Counted from the stretch's first letter, positions 34,196 to 42,650 are shown. The stretch: 64,000 nucleotides of DNA from Paracoccus zeaxanthinifaciens ATCC 21588 (GCF_000420145.1 NZ_ATUJ01000005.1:124001-188000), one strand, 5' to 3'. The notes: generated by a model from the letters alone, not told the origin. Numbers and translations are program-made.

Positions 34196-35115
34196 TCCCC
34201 GGCCAGCCCCGGCAGCGCAAGATCGCGCTGCCAGGGCGGGTCCTCGGCAAAGGCGCGGGCGATGTGGTCGATGAAGGCCCGCGTCTTGCGCGGCATCGGG
34301 CGGACCGGCGGCCAGACCACGCTGATCGGCAGCGGGTCCTGTTCCAGCTGCGCCAGCACCGGCACCAGCCGCCCGTCGCGCACCGCGTCGTGGCAGATGA
34401 ACAGCGGCAGCAGCGCAAGACCCAGCCCGCCGATCGCCATGTCGCGCATCGCCTCGCCGTTATTGGCGGTGATGCGACCGTGGGCGGGGGCGGGCACGCC
34501 CGCGAAGGGCCAGATGTCCCCCAGCCGCGCGTTGAGATAGCTGATGACCCCGTGCCCCGACAGATCCTCGGGGTGGGTGACGGGGCCGTATTGCGCAAGA
34601 TAATCGGGGCTGGCGACCAGAAGGCGCGGATCGTGGCACAGCCTGCGCGCCATCAGGCTGCTGTCCTTCAGATGCCCGATCCGCAGCCCCAGGTCGAAGC
34701 CCGCGCCGCGCAGGTCCACGTGGCGGTCGTCGTAATCCAGCACGATCTCCAGCCCCGGATGGGCACGGGCGAAGCCCGCGATCACCGGGCCCAGATGGCG
34801 GATGCCGAAGCTCATGGGGGCGGCGATGGCCAGGCGGCCGCGCAGCTCGGTCTCGGGGGCGGCGATGCTTTCGGTCGCGGCCACCAGTTCGGCCAGCGCG
34901 GGGCGCAACCGCTCGGACAGGTCCAGCGCGGCATCGGTCGGCGTGATCCGGCCCGCATGGCGCGTGAACAGCGCGGCACCGATGGCCGTTTCGAAATCGC
35001 TGATCCGCTTGCTGACGACGGATTTCGACAGGTCGGCACGCGCCGCCGCCCCCGAGATGGTGCCCGCATCCATCACGGCCAGGAAGGTGCGTATGTCCGA
35101 CAGGTCCCAATCCAT
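34174..35115 (-). CDS. LysR-family transcriptional regulator
   Basis: A 313-residue regulator with an N-terminal winged helix (TFLAVMDAGTISGAAARADL, then SKSVVSKRISDFE) and a substrate-binding domain ending in RAFIDHIARAFAE. ATG 35115 starts MDWDLSDIRTFLAV, the usual LysR beginning; the frame is open to 35241. It is divergent from the first ring-cleaving dioxygenase, and a GTGCA-N3-TGCAC inverted repeat (35202-35214) lies between them, so it probably controls that gene and itself. Inducer unknown; a quinone or catechol is plausible. Confidence 0.9.
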   Translation of the reverse strand: MDWDLSDIRTFLAVMDAGTISGAAARADLSKSVVSKRISDFETAIGAALFTRHAGRITPTDAALDLSERLRPALAELVAATESIAAPETELRGRLAIAAPMSFGIRHLGPVIAGFARAHPGLEIVLDYDDRHVDLRGAGFDLGLRIGHLKDSSLMARRLCHDPRLLVASPDYLAQYGPVTHPEDLSGHGVISYLNARLGDIWPFAGVPAPAHGRITANNGEAMRDMAIGGLGLALLPLFICHDAVRDGRLVPVLAQLEQDPLPISVVWPPVRPMPRKTRAFIDHIARAFAEDPPWQRDLALPGLAGDQARSAT

Positions 35116-35201
35116 CGTCCGACCATGCACCCGGGCGGTGCCGTTCGGCAACGGCGAACGCGGCGTTTCCTGCGCGACGCCTGCCGGGAACGGACGAAAG
35201 C

Positions 35202-35214
35202 GTGCATATTGCAC
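35202..35214. promoter_or_regulatory. Inverted repeat, probable LysR site
   Basis: GTGCA-TAT-TGCAC, 5-bp arms with a 3-base spacer, sits between the divergent LysR gene (start 35115) and dioxygenase gene (start 35247). The form and location suit a LysR recognition site. Binding is inferred. Confidence 0.5.
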
Positions 35215-35246
35215 CGCAACGCATTCGGACAATGGGATCACGCATC

Positions 35247-36170
35247 ATGCAGCTGACCGGCATCCACCACCTGACGGCGATCACCGCCGACGCCCCCGGC
35301 AACAACCGCTTCTATACCCAGACGCTCGGGTTGCGGCGGGTCAAGAAGACGGTGAACCAGGACGACACCTCGGCCTATCACCTGTTCTTCGCGGACGGGG
35401 CGGGCAGCCCCGGTACCGACATCACCTTCTTCGACTGGCCCGCCCCGCCCGAACGGCGCGGCACCAACGCGATCACCCGCACCGGGATGCGCGTCGCCGA
35501 ATCCAGCCTGGATTACTGGGCCGACCGGCTGGGCGGCAGCATCGTCACGCTGGACGGTCGCCCCACGCTGGACACCGAGGACCCCGAGGGTCAGCGCCTG
35601 CGCCTGGTCGCGGCACCCCACCCCGCGGGCCAGCCCTGGGACCGCAGCCCGGTTCCGGCGGAACACCAGATCCACGGGCTGGGGCCGATCACCATCTCGG
35701 TCCACGACCTTGGCCCGACCGAGGCGGTGCTGACGCAGGTGATGAACATGCGCAAGGTGCGCGACTATGCCAGCCCCGACGGCAGCGGCCATGTCCATGT
35801 CTTCGAGATGGGCGAGGGCGGCGCCGCGTCCGAACTGCATGTCGCGGTCCAGCCCGAACTGCCGCAGGCGCGCCAGGGCGCGGGCGGTGTCCACCACGTC
35901 GCCTTCCGCGTGCCCGACCAGGCCGCGCTGACCGAGTGGACGCAGCGCGTCGGCCGCTTCCGCGTCCCCAATTCCGGCGAGGTCGAGCGCTTCTACTTCC
36001 GCTCGCTCTATTTCCGTGAACCGGGCGGCAACCTGTTCGAGCTGGCGACCGACGGCCCGGGCTTCGACGTGGACGAACCCCACGAGACGATGGGCGAGGC
36101 CCTGTCGCTGCCGCCCTTCCTGGAAGGCAAGCGCGACCGGATCGAGGCCGGGCTGAAGCCCCTTGCCTGA
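35247..36170 (+). CDS. Ring-cleaving dioxygenase, VOC superfamily (MhqO-like)
   Basis: A 307-residue two-VOC-domain protein. The likely metal ligands are the first His of GIHHLTAIT (residues 5-13), the His of GVHHVAFRV near 215 and the Glu of NLFELATDGPGF near 270. This is the MhqO/YkcA class, implicated in opening hydroquinone-type rings in Bacillus. ATG 35247 has GGGATC upstream; ATG 35232 is an alternative. It is divergent from a LysR gene. A second MhqO-like domain occurs in the fusion protein at 38381-39877. Confidence 0.82.
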   Translation: MQLTGIHHLTAITADAPGNNRFYTQTLGLRRVKKTVNQDDTSAYHLFFADGAGSPGTDITFFDWPAPPERRGTNAITRTGMRVAESSLDYWADRLGGSIVTLDGRPTLDTEDPEGQRLRLVAAPHPAGQPWDRSPVPAEHQIHGLGPITISVHDLGPTEAVLTQVMNMRKVRDYASPDGSGHVHVFEMGEGGAASELHVAVQPELPQARQGAGGVHHVAFRVPDQAALTEWTQRVGRFRVPNSGEVERFYFRSLYFREPGGNLFELATDGPGFDVDEPHETMGEALSLPPFLEGKRDRIEAGLKPLA

Positions 36171-36194
36171 CCTGCACGCCCCCCGGGGACGGCC

Positions 36195-37097
36195 ATGGAC
36201 CGGCTGAGCGCCGACCGCATGTTCGTCGAGGTCGCGCGCCGCGGCAGCTTCTCGGCTGCCGCGGCGCGTCTCGGCTGTTCGGCGGGGCAGGCATCGAAGC
36301 TGGTCTCGGCGCTCGAGGCGCGGCTGGGCGTGCGCCTGCTGATCCGCACCACCCGCGCCGTCAGCCTGACCCCCGAGGGCGAGGAATACCTGCCGCGCAT
36401 CGCCGCCATCCTCGACCAGATGACCGAGCTGGACGACCGGCTGCGCAGCAATGACGGCCAGCCGCGCGGCCTGTTGCGGCTGACCGCGCCCCTGACCTTC
36501 GGCACCGTGCAGCTGATGCCCGCGCTGGCCGATTTCGCGCGCGCCCATCCCGCGATCCGCCTGGACGTGGATTTCACCGACAGCATCGTCAGCCTGGCCG
36601 AGGGCGGCTTCGACGCGGCGATCCGCGTGGGCCAGCCACGCGACAGTGCGATGGTCGCCCACCCCCTGGGCGTGATGACCGTCGGCGCCGTCGCCTCGCC
36701 CGCCTATCTGGACGCGCGCGGGACGCCCCGCACGCCCGACGCGCTGGAGGGGCACGACTTCATCACCGACATGAACTTCGTCCGCCCCGACGACTGGACC
36801 TTCGGCGAGGGGGGCGATGCGGTCACCATCCGCGCGACGGGCCGGCTGCGGTTCTCGAATGCCGAGGCCTGCGTCACGGCGGCGATCGCAGGGCTGGGCA
36901 TCACCCGCGTGCCGGATTTCATCGCGGCGCCGCATCTTCGGGACGGCAGGCTGGTGCAGGTGCTGGGCGATTTCCATCAGGGGCAGTCGCCGGTCATGGC
37001 GCTGGCGGCGCAGGGGCGGCACATCCCGTCGCGGCTGCGCCTGCTGATCCGGTTCCTTCAGGACCGGTGGGGGCCGGGTCACGGCTGGGCCGATTGA
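36195..37097 (+). CDS. LysR-family transcriptional regulator
   Basis: A 300-residue regulator: winged helix at residues 1-60 (MDRLSADRMFVEVARRGSFS, then QASKLVSALEARLGVRLL), ligand-binding domain with GLLRLTAPLTFGTVQLMP and ITRVPDFIAAPHL. It lies 24 bases after the dioxygenase gene and is followed by a two-part inverted repeat and the DoxX/CatE-like pair, all on the plus strand. It probably regulates one of these units. Confidence 0.9.
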   Translation: MDRLSADRMFVEVARRGSFSAAAARLGCSAGQASKLVSALEARLGVRLLIRTTRAVSLTPEGEEYLPRIAAILDQMTELDDRLRSNDGQPRGLLRLTAPLTFGTVQLMPALADFARAHPAIRLDVDFTDSIVSLAEGGFDAAIRVGQPRDSAMVAHPLGVMTVGAVASPAYLDARGTPRTPDALEGHDFITDMNFVRPDDWTFGEGGDAVTIRATGRLRFSNAEACVTAAIAGLGITRVPDFIAAPHLRDGRLVQVLGDFHQGQSPVMALAAQGRHIPSRLRLLIRFLQDRWGPGHGWAD

Positions 37098-37123
37098 TTC
37101 CGAAACGGAAGCAATCATCTTCC
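37092..37123. promoter_or_regulatory. Overlapping inverted repeats upstream of the DoxX/CatE-like pair
   Basis: GATTG-A-TTCCG-AAA-CGGAA-G-CAATC (37092-37116) is a 25-bp inverted repeat with one mismatched pair. It overlaps GGAAG-N7-CTTCC (37107-37123). Together they give three TTCC/GGAA half-sites, a pattern expected of an activator or repressor array. It starts in the LysR stop codon and lies about 75 bases before the DoxX start. It could also act as a weak 3'-end hairpin for the LysR message. Confidence 0.5.
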
Positions 37124-37197
37124 AAAAGACCGGATTATCGCCGCCGCCGCAACATGCGATCTTCGCCTCGATGATGACCACCCGCACGAGGTTTATG

Positions 37198-37608
37198 ATG
37201 CTTGCGACCCTGAATTCCCGCCTTCACGCCCCCGAAACAGCCGCGCTGATCCTGCGCGTGGCGATGGGCATCCTGTTCTTCGCCCATGGCTGGGTGAAGC
37301 TGACCGTCTTCACGCCCGCGGGCACGGCGGGCTATTTCGCCTCGCTCGGGCTGCCGGGGGGGCTGGCCTATCTGACCATCGCCGCCGAGCTGCTGGGCGG
37401 GATCGCCCTGATCGTCGGCTGGCAGGTGCGGCTGGTGTCGCTGGCGCTGGTGCCCGTGATGCTGGGCGCGCTGTTCTTCGGCCATGCGCATGCGGGCTTC
37501 ATGTTCAGCAACGAGGGCGGCGGCTGGGAATACCCCGCCTTCTGGACCGTCGCGCTACTGGTCCAGGCCATGATCGGCGCGGGCAAGCCCGCCATCGGCC
37601 ATGACTGA
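37198..37608 (+). CDS. DoxX family membrane protein (CatD/MhqP-like)
   Basis: A 136-residue integral membrane protein with four hydrophobic segments and the DoxX motif ILRVAMGILFFAHGWVKL near residue 20, then AAELLGGIALIVG and LGALFFGHAHAGF. Bacillus CatD and MhqP belong to this family and are encoded beside ring-cleaving dioxygenases, as here. GAGG (37188-37191) fits ATG 37198 better than ATG 37195. The last 8 bases overlap the next gene, so the pair is coupled. Confidence 0.85.
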   Translation: MLATLNSRLHAPETAALILRVAMGILFFAHGWVKLTVFTPAGTAGYFASLGLPGGLAYLTIAAELLGGIALIVGWQVRLVSLALVPVMLGALFFGHAHAGFMFSNEGGGWEYPAFWTVALLVQAMIGAGKPAIGHD

Positions 37609-38344
37609 TCGGCGCGGCATCGCCCGCGTCGTCCTGCGGGTGCGCGATGCCGGAACGGTCGGCGCGTTCTATCGCGATGCGATCGGCCTGCACCCTATGG
37701 GGGCGGGCCGGTTCGGGGATGGCAGCAGCGTCCTGGTCGAGCTGATCGACGACCCCGCGGCCACCCCGCGCGATCCGCAGGCGGCGGGCCTGTTCCACAC
37801 CGCGATCCTGCTGCCGGACCGGGCCGATCTGGGCGCATGGGGGACCCATGCCGCGCGGTCGGGGCTGCAGCTGACGGGGGCATCTGATCATGGCGTCTCC
37901 GAGGCGATCTATCTGAACGACCCCGAGGGCAACGGGATCGAGATCTATCGCGACAGGCCGGCTGCCGAGTGGATCCGCGATGGCGACCGGGTCGAGATGT
38001 TCACCCGCAGGCTGGACCTGACCGATCTTGCACGCGCGGCCCATGGCGACTGGGTCGGCGTCCCGCGCGGCACGGTCGTGGGCCATGTGCACCTGCAGGT
38101 CGGCGATCTTCCGGCGGCGGCGGGGTTCATGACCGGCGACCTGGGCCTGACACGGACCTTCGCGGCGGGTGGCGGCGAATGGTTCGGCTGGGACGGCTAT
38201 CACCACCACCTGGCCGTCAATACCTGGAACAGCGCCGGGGCCGGTCCGCGCGATGCGCGGATGGCGGGGCTGGAAAGGATCGTACTGAATGGCGTCGCCA
38301 TCGATGCGCAGGACCCCTGGGGCACGCGCTTCAGCGGCGAATGA
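37601..38344 (+). CDS. Glyoxalase/dioxygenase with two VOC domains (CatE-like)
   Basis: A 247-residue protein of the catechol-2,3-dioxygenase-like group (Bacillus CatE/YfiE type). The first domain (1-120) has LVLRV-type VVLRVRDAGTVGAFYRDAI, FHTAILLPDRADLG and LNDPEGNGIEIY; the second (150-247) begins VVGHVHLQVGDL and carries YHHHLAVNTW. The DoxX gene overlaps its start, which parallels the catD-catE pair of Bacillus. A bidirectional terminator follows. Confidence 0.85.
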   Translation: MTDRRGIARVVLRVRDAGTVGAFYRDAIGLHPMGAGRFGDGSSVLVELIDDPAATPRDPQAAGLFHTAILLPDRADLGAWGTHAARSGLQLTGASDHGVSEAIYLNDPEGNGIEIYRDRPAAEWIRDGDRVEMFTRRLDLTDLARAAHGDWVGVPRGTVVGHVHLQVGDLPAAAGFMTGDLGLTRTFAAGGGEWFGWDGYHHHLAVNTWNSAGAGPRDARMAGLERIVLNGVAIDAQDPWGTRFSGE

Positions 38345-38348
38345 AGAC

Positions 38349-38377
38349 GGGCCCCGGCAGCGATGCCGGGGCCCTTT
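38349..38377. terminator. Bidirectional terminator between convergent genes
   Basis: GGGCCCCGGCA pairs with TGCCGGGGCCC (11 bp, loop GCGA) and TTT follows on the plus strand. It lies in the 36 bases between the CatE-like gene and the end of the dioxygenase-hydrolase gene, so it can serve both; on the minus strand no good T-run follows the stem. Confidence 0.8.
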
Positions 38378-38380
38378 GCG

Positions 38381-39877
38381 TCAACCGGGCAGCCAATCGG
38401 TCGCAAGATCCAGGTCCGCCTGCGTGATCTCGTGGCCCGCATCCAGAACCTCGGCCCGAAGGTCGGCACCGTTGGCGGCCAGCCATTCGTTCAGCGCGGA
38501 CGCGTGGGTGCCATAGGGGTCGCGCGCCCCCTGCAGGGTCAGGACGCGGCTGCCCGACAGGTCGGTCGCGGGCGGATCCTCCAGCGCCAGCATGGGACGG
38601 ATCAGCACGGCCCGGTGGATCAGCCCCGGATGCAACGCCATCACCGCGCCCGCGAAATTCGCGCCGTTGCTGTAGCCCAGCACCGTCATGCGCGCCGGAT
38701 CCAGGTCATAGGCCCGGATCGCGCCATCCCAGAATGCGGCGAAGGCGCGGGCCTCGGCGCGGATGTCGTCCTGGTCGAACCGCGCCATCGACAGGCGGCG
38801 AAAGAACCGGGTCACGCCCTCGTCGGTGGAACGCCCGCGCAGGCCCAGCAGCGTTGCGCGGGGGGCGATGCGATGGGCCAGCGGCATCAGGTCGGTCTCG
38901 GACCCGCCGGTGCCGTGCAGCAGGACGATGGTGCTGCCATCGGGATCGTCGGGCCGATGGATGCGGTGGACGAAGGGCAGGTCGCGCATGGGAATCCTCC
39001 TGTCGCCCGGGCGGGCGAATTGCGGCAGTTGCAGCCGAAGCTGCAGGTCGTCGGTGACATGCGGCGGGACCATCAGGGTCCGGCCAAGCGCGTCGGCAGG
39101 CTCGTCCACGGTCATGCCGGGACCGTCGGTCGCGAACTCGATCAGCGCGCCCCCCGGTTCGCGGACATAGGCCGAACTGAAATAGCGCCGGTCGTGCATC
39201 GTGGTCCCGCCCAGCCTTGCGGCATGGGCGTCCAGCGCCGCCGCGTCGGGCACGCGCAGGGCGACGTGGTCGATGACGCCCGTACCGGGAATACCCGCCA
39301 CGAAGCCCCGCGTATCGCGGATGTCCAGGACCCCCGCATCGGCGGCAAGGCGCGTCACGGCGCCTTCGCGACCGACGGGGCGGAACCCGGCGGGGGCCAG
39401 CCAGTCGATGGTGGCATCGGCATCCTCGGACCAGATCGTCGCGCCGAAGATGCGCGCGGGCGGCGCGGGCCAGCCCGCATCGGGCGCATCCGTGCCCACC
39501 AGCCTGACCGTGATCCCGTCGGGATCGCGCAGCCGCAGGACGGGGTCGCCGAACTCGTGCAGCGGCCCCTCGATGCGGATGCCGCGCTGCATGGCGCGGG
39601 TCAGCCAGTCGCCGATGCGCCGGCGCGGGATGGCCAGCGCGATCTCGGTCGGCTGGCCATGGCCCACGCGCCCCGCCGACCCGTCCTGCCAGACGAGGAA
39701 GCTGACAAGCGTGCCGGGCGATCCCGCCGCGTCGCCATAGAACAGGTGCAGCTGGCGGGCATCCTCGAAGCCAGCGGTCTGCTTGACCAGCGCCAGCCCC
39801 AGAAAGCCCATCCAGAAATCGACATTCGCCTGCACGTCGCGCGTGATGGCGGTGATGTGGTGAAGTCCTGTCGTCAT
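38381..39877 (-). CDS. Fusion protein: MhqO-like ring-cleaving dioxygenase plus MhqD-like alpha/beta hydrolase
   Basis: A 498-residue fused protein. Residues 1-296 are two VOC domains: GLHHITAITRDVQANVDF at the start, GVIDHVALRVPDAAAL and a C-terminal ALIEFATDGPGMTVDEP that includes the metal Glu. Residues 297-498 are a small alpha/beta hydrolase (carboxylesterase/phospholipase group) with the oxyanion-hole HGTGGSETD, the nucleophile elbow GYSNGANFAG and a catalytic His in DAGHEITQADL. AAGGAGGTCC precedes ATG 39877. An internal ATG at 38989 has a perfect Shine-Dalgarno, so a free hydrolase may also be made. Confidence 0.88.
   Translation of the reverse strand: MTTGLHHITAITRDVQANVDFWMGFLGLALVKQTAGFEDARQLHLFYGDAAGSPGTLVSFLVWQDGSAGRVGHGQPTEIALAIPRRRIGDWLTRAMQRGIRIEGPLHEFGDPVLRLRDPDGITVRLVGTDAPDAGWPAPPARIFGATIWSEDADATIDWLAPAGFRPVGREGAVTRLAADAGVLDIRDTRGFVAGIPGTGVIDHVALRVPDAAALDAHAARLGGTTMHDRRYFSSAYVREPGGALIEFATDGPGMTVDEPADALGRTLMVPPHVTDDLQLRLQLPQFARPGDRRIPMRDLPFVHRIHRPDDPDGSTIVLLHGTGGSETDLMPLAHRIAPRATLLGLRGRSTDEGVTRFFRRLSMARFDQDDIRAEARAFAAFWDGAIRAYDLDPARMTVLGYSNGANFAGAVMALHPGLIHRAVLIRPMLALEDPPATDLSGSRVLTLQGARDPYGTHASALNEWLAANGADLRAEVLDAGHEITQADLDLATDWLPG
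38987..39001 (-). promoter_or_regulatory. Internal Shine-Dalgarno and start codon within the fusion gene
   Basis: On the minus strand AGGAGGA (39001-38995) is followed, after 5 bases, by ATG (38989), in frame with the fusion and exactly at the junction between dioxygenase and hydrolase domains. The sequence encodes part of the linker (RRIPMRDLP), so the start would produce a 202-residue hydrolase. Use of this start is inferred. Confidence 0.65.
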
Positions 39878-39946
39878 CGCGGACCTCCTTTCCCCGCGAA
39901 TGTGCCAGCGCGGGTCGTTCCCCGCCACTGAACGCATACGCAACCC

Positions 39947-39969
39947 GGCGTTCGCGCAGGCCGAACGCC
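39947..39969. promoter_or_regulatory. Inverted repeat between fusion gene and pirin gene
   Basis: GGCGTTCG-N7-CGAACGCC, 8-bp perfect arms, lies in the 154-base divergent region between the fusion gene (start 39877) and pirin (start 40032). It includes a T-N11-A pattern suited to a LysR protein; two LysR genes are nearby. Function is inferred from position. Confidence 0.5.
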
Positions 39970-40031
39970 CTGGCGCTTGTCCCGCATGCGATTCGCGCCC
40001 ACCCTTGCTGCAACACAACGGAGGAACGCAG

Positions 40032-40964
40032 ATGAGCTGGAACCCCGCACTGACCCCCGGCTGCCCCGACATGGTCGGTCCCGACGCCATCGAGACGCTG
40101 ATCATCCCCCGCGCCCGCGACCTTGGCGGCTTCGAGGTGCGCCGCGCCCTGCCCGCCCCTCGCCGGCAGATGGTCGGGCCCTTCATCTTCTTCGACCAGA
40201 TGGGCCCGGCCGAGTTCCTGACCGGCCACGGCATCGACGTGCGCCCGCATCCCCATATCGGGCTGGGCACGGTGACATATCTCTATCGCGGGGATTTCCA
40301 CCACCGCGACAGCGTGGGCTCGGACCAGGTGATCACCCCCGGCGCGGTCAACTGGATGGTGGCCGGGCGCGGCGTGACGCATTCCGAACGCAGCAGCAGC
40401 GCGACGCGCGACGGGCCCAGCAGCCTGTTCGGCATCCAGACCTGGATCGCCCTGCCCGAATCCCACGAGGACATGGCCCCCAGCTTCGAGCATCACGGCA
40501 AGGACAGCCTGCCCGTCATCCGCGACCAGGGCATCGAGGCCCGCCTGATCCTCGGCCGCGCCTATGGCGAGACGGCGCCGGTGACGATGTATTCCGACAC
40601 CTTCTACCTGGACGTTGTGCTGGGCGCGCGGGCACGGTTCCCCCTGCCCCGCGACCACGAGGATCGCGGCATCTACGTCACCGAAGGCTCGATCACGGTC
40701 GCCGGGCAGGAATTCGAGGCGGGCCGGATGATGGTCTTCCGCCCCGGCGACGAGATCACCGTGGCCGCAGGCGATCGCGGCGCGCGGCTGATGGCCCTGG
40801 GCGGCGAGACGCTGAACGGTCCGCGCCACATCTGGTGGAACTTCGTCGCATCCTCGCGCGAGAGGATCGAGGAGGCGAAACGCGAATGGGCCGCCGGACG
40901 TTGGGGAGAGGGGCTGTTCGACCTGCCCACCGGCGACCGCGACGAATTCATCCCCCTGCCCTGA
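40032..40964 (+). CDS. Pirin family protein
   Basis: A 310-residue bicupin. Pirin hallmarks are RALPAPRRQMVGPFIFFDQMGP near residue 40, VRPHPHIGLGTVTYLY with the two metal His, and AGRGVTHSER with the remaining His and Glu. A C-terminal half has ALGGETLNGPRHIWWNFV. Pirins can act as quercetin dioxygenases or redox regulators; next to ring-cleaving dioxygenases an oxidative or aromatic-stress role is plausible. GGAGGAACG precedes ATG 40032. Confidence 0.9.
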   Translation: MSWNPALTPGCPDMVGPDAIETLIIPRARDLGGFEVRRALPAPRRQMVGPFIFFDQMGPAEFLTGHGIDVRPHPHIGLGTVTYLYRGDFHHRDSVGSDQVITPGAVNWMVAGRGVTHSERSSSATRDGPSSLFGIQTWIALPESHEDMAPSFEHHGKDSLPVIRDQGIEARLILGRAYGETAPVTMYSDTFYLDVVLGARARFPLPRDHEDRGIYVTEGSITVAGQEFEAGRMMVFRPGDEITVAAGDRGARLMALGGETLNGPRHIWWNFVASSRERIEEAKREWAAGRWGEGLFDLPTGDRDEFIPLP

Positions 40965-40999
40965 CACGGGCGCGACCCGATGCGACAAGGAACGGCGAC

Positions 41000-41542
41000 A
41001 TGACCAAGACCCCGCAGGATGTTCTGGATTTCTGGTTCGACCCGGCCATGTGGCCGTGGTGGTTCAAGAAATCCGACCAGGTCGATGCCCGTATCGCCGA
41101 CCTGTTCGGCCCCACCTACGAGGCCGCCCATGCGGGCCAGCTGGACCACTGGCGCGACGACCCCCAGGGCGCGCTGGCGCTGGCCATCGTGCTGGACCAG
41201 TTCCCGCGCAACATGTTCCGGGGCAGCGGGCGCGCCTTCGAATCGAACGACCATGCGCTGGCGGTGGCCCGCCACGCGCTGGACCGGGGCCATGACGCGC
41301 AGACCGACCCCGACGCGCGGCAGTTCTTCTACCTGCCCTTCATGCATTCCGAGGACCTGGCGGACCAGACCCGCTCGGTCGCGCTGTACGAGGACCTGGG
41401 CAACGCCCATTCGCTGCATTTCGCCCGAGAGCATCGTGACATCGTTGCCCGGTTCGGTCGCTTTCCGCATCGCAACGCGGCACTGGGACGACAGACCACC
41501 GAGGAAGAGGCCGAGTTCCTGAAGCACCATTCGGGGTTCTGA
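41000..41542 (+). CDS. DUF924 family protein
   Basis: A 180-residue, mainly helical protein of DUF924. Conserved segments are VLDFWFDPAMWPWWFKK at the N-terminus, ALAIVLDQFPRNMFRGSGRAF, FFYLPFMHSEDL and HRDIVARFGRFPHRNAALGR. ACAAGGAACGGC lies upstream of ATG 41000. No function is known to me. It is 35 bases after the pirin gene and probably co-transcribed. Confidence 0.88.
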   Translation: MTKTPQDVLDFWFDPAMWPWWFKKSDQVDARIADLFGPTYEAAHAGQLDHWRDDPQGALALAIVLDQFPRNMFRGSGRAFESNDHALAVARHALDRGHDAQTDPDARQFFYLPFMHSEDLADQTRSVALYEDLGNAHSLHFAREHRDIVARFGRFPHRNAALGRQTTEEEAEFLKHHSGF

Positions 41543-41579
41543 CTTGCGGGGCCGCGCGCCCCGCCCTAGCCTGCCCGAC

Positions 41580-42623
41580 ATGAGCGATCTTCCCTGCTTC
41601 TACGCCCCCGAGACCGCCGACCACGACCCGCAGTTCTGGATGCTGCGCGGCGTGCCTTCGCGCAACAAGGAAACCGCCGAGCGCGCCGAGCGCCTGCTGG
41701 CCGGGATCGCCGATGCGGGGCTGACCGTGCATCCCGTGCCCCCGACCGACCGCGCCGCGATGCACGAGGTCCATACCGCGCGCTATCTGGAATTCCTGCG
41801 CGACGGCTGGGCGGAATGGCAGAAGGCCCCCGGCGCGGGCCCCGAGGTCGTCGCGAACCTGCATCCGCAGAAGGTCGGCCAGACTTATCCCGAAGGGATC
41901 ACCGGGCGCGCGGGCTGGCACATGGCCGATACGGGCTGCCCCCTGGGTCAGCACACATATGCCGCCGCGCTGCGCGGGGTCGATACCGCGCTGGCCGCGA
42001 CCGAGGCCGTGCGCAAGGGCGCCCGCGCCGCCTATGCGCTGTGCCGTCCGCCGGGGCATCACGCAGATGCCGATACCGCCGCGGGGCACTGCTTCCTGAA
42101 CAATTCGGCCATCGCGGCGCAGACGCTGCGCGGCGATCACGACCGGGTTGCGATCCTCGATATCGACGTGCATCACGGCAATGGAACGCAGGCGATCTTC
42201 CACGACCGGGCCGATGTGTTCACCGTCTCGATCCATGCCGATCCGTCGAACTTCTATCCCTTCTACCTGGGCCACGCGCACGAGGTCGGGCAGGGCGCGG
42301 GCAAGGGCGCGAACCTGAACCTGCCGCTGCCGATCGGATCGGGCGACGAGGACTGGCTGGCCGCGCTGGACCGGGCCCTCGCGCGCATCCGCGACCATGC
42401 GCCCGGCGCGCTGGTCGTGGCGCTTGGACTGGATGCCCATGAGAACGACCCCTTCAAGGGCCTGGCCGTCACCACCCCCGGCTTTGCCGAGGCCGCCCGC
42501 CGCATCGCCGCGCTGAACCTGCCCTCGGTCATCGTGCAGGAGGGCGGCTATGTGTCGGAGGACCTGACGCGCAACCTGTCATCCTTCCTTCGGGGCTGGA
42601 TCGGCGTCCGTCAGCCCGTATAA
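41580..42623 (+). CDS. Histone deacetylase family protein (acetylpolyamine amidohydrolase-like)
   Basis: A 347-residue zinc amidohydrolase. The family pattern is complete: CRPPGHHADADTAAGHCFLNN (tandem His, near residue 157), ILDIDVHHGNGTQAIF with the zinc Asp/His, VALGLDAHENDP (third zinc Asp) and EGGYVSEDLTRNL near the end. N-terminal NKETAERAERLLAGI resembles acetylpolyamine deacetylases. It would remove acetyl groups from polyamines or other small acylated amines in the cytosol; the true substrate is open. The frame is open from 41544; ATG 41580 begins the homologous part. Confidence 0.88.
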   Translation: MSDLPCFYAPETADHDPQFWMLRGVPSRNKETAERAERLLAGIADAGLTVHPVPPTDRAAMHEVHTARYLEFLRDGWAEWQKAPGAGPEVVANLHPQKVGQTYPEGITGRAGWHMADTGCPLGQHTYAAALRGVDTALAATEAVRKGARAAYALCRPPGHHADADTAAGHCFLNNSAIAAQTLRGDHDRVAILDIDVHHGNGTQAIFHDRADVFTVSIHADPSNFYPFYLGHAHEVGQGAGKGANLNLPLPIGSGDEDWLAALDRALARIRDHAPGALVVALGLDAHENDPFKGLAVTTPGFAEAARRIAALNLPSVIVQEGGYVSEDLTRNLSSFLRGWIGVRQPV

Positions 42624-42650
42624 GGGCCTGCGACAGGACGGGGGCATCGC

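Noticed and set aside
38381..40270. Start of the dioxygenase-hydrolase fusion further upstream (40270)
   Set aside because: The extra 131 codons are antisense to pirin and look like a shadow; ATG 39877 has AAGGAGG directly upstream and begins the conserved VOC domain.
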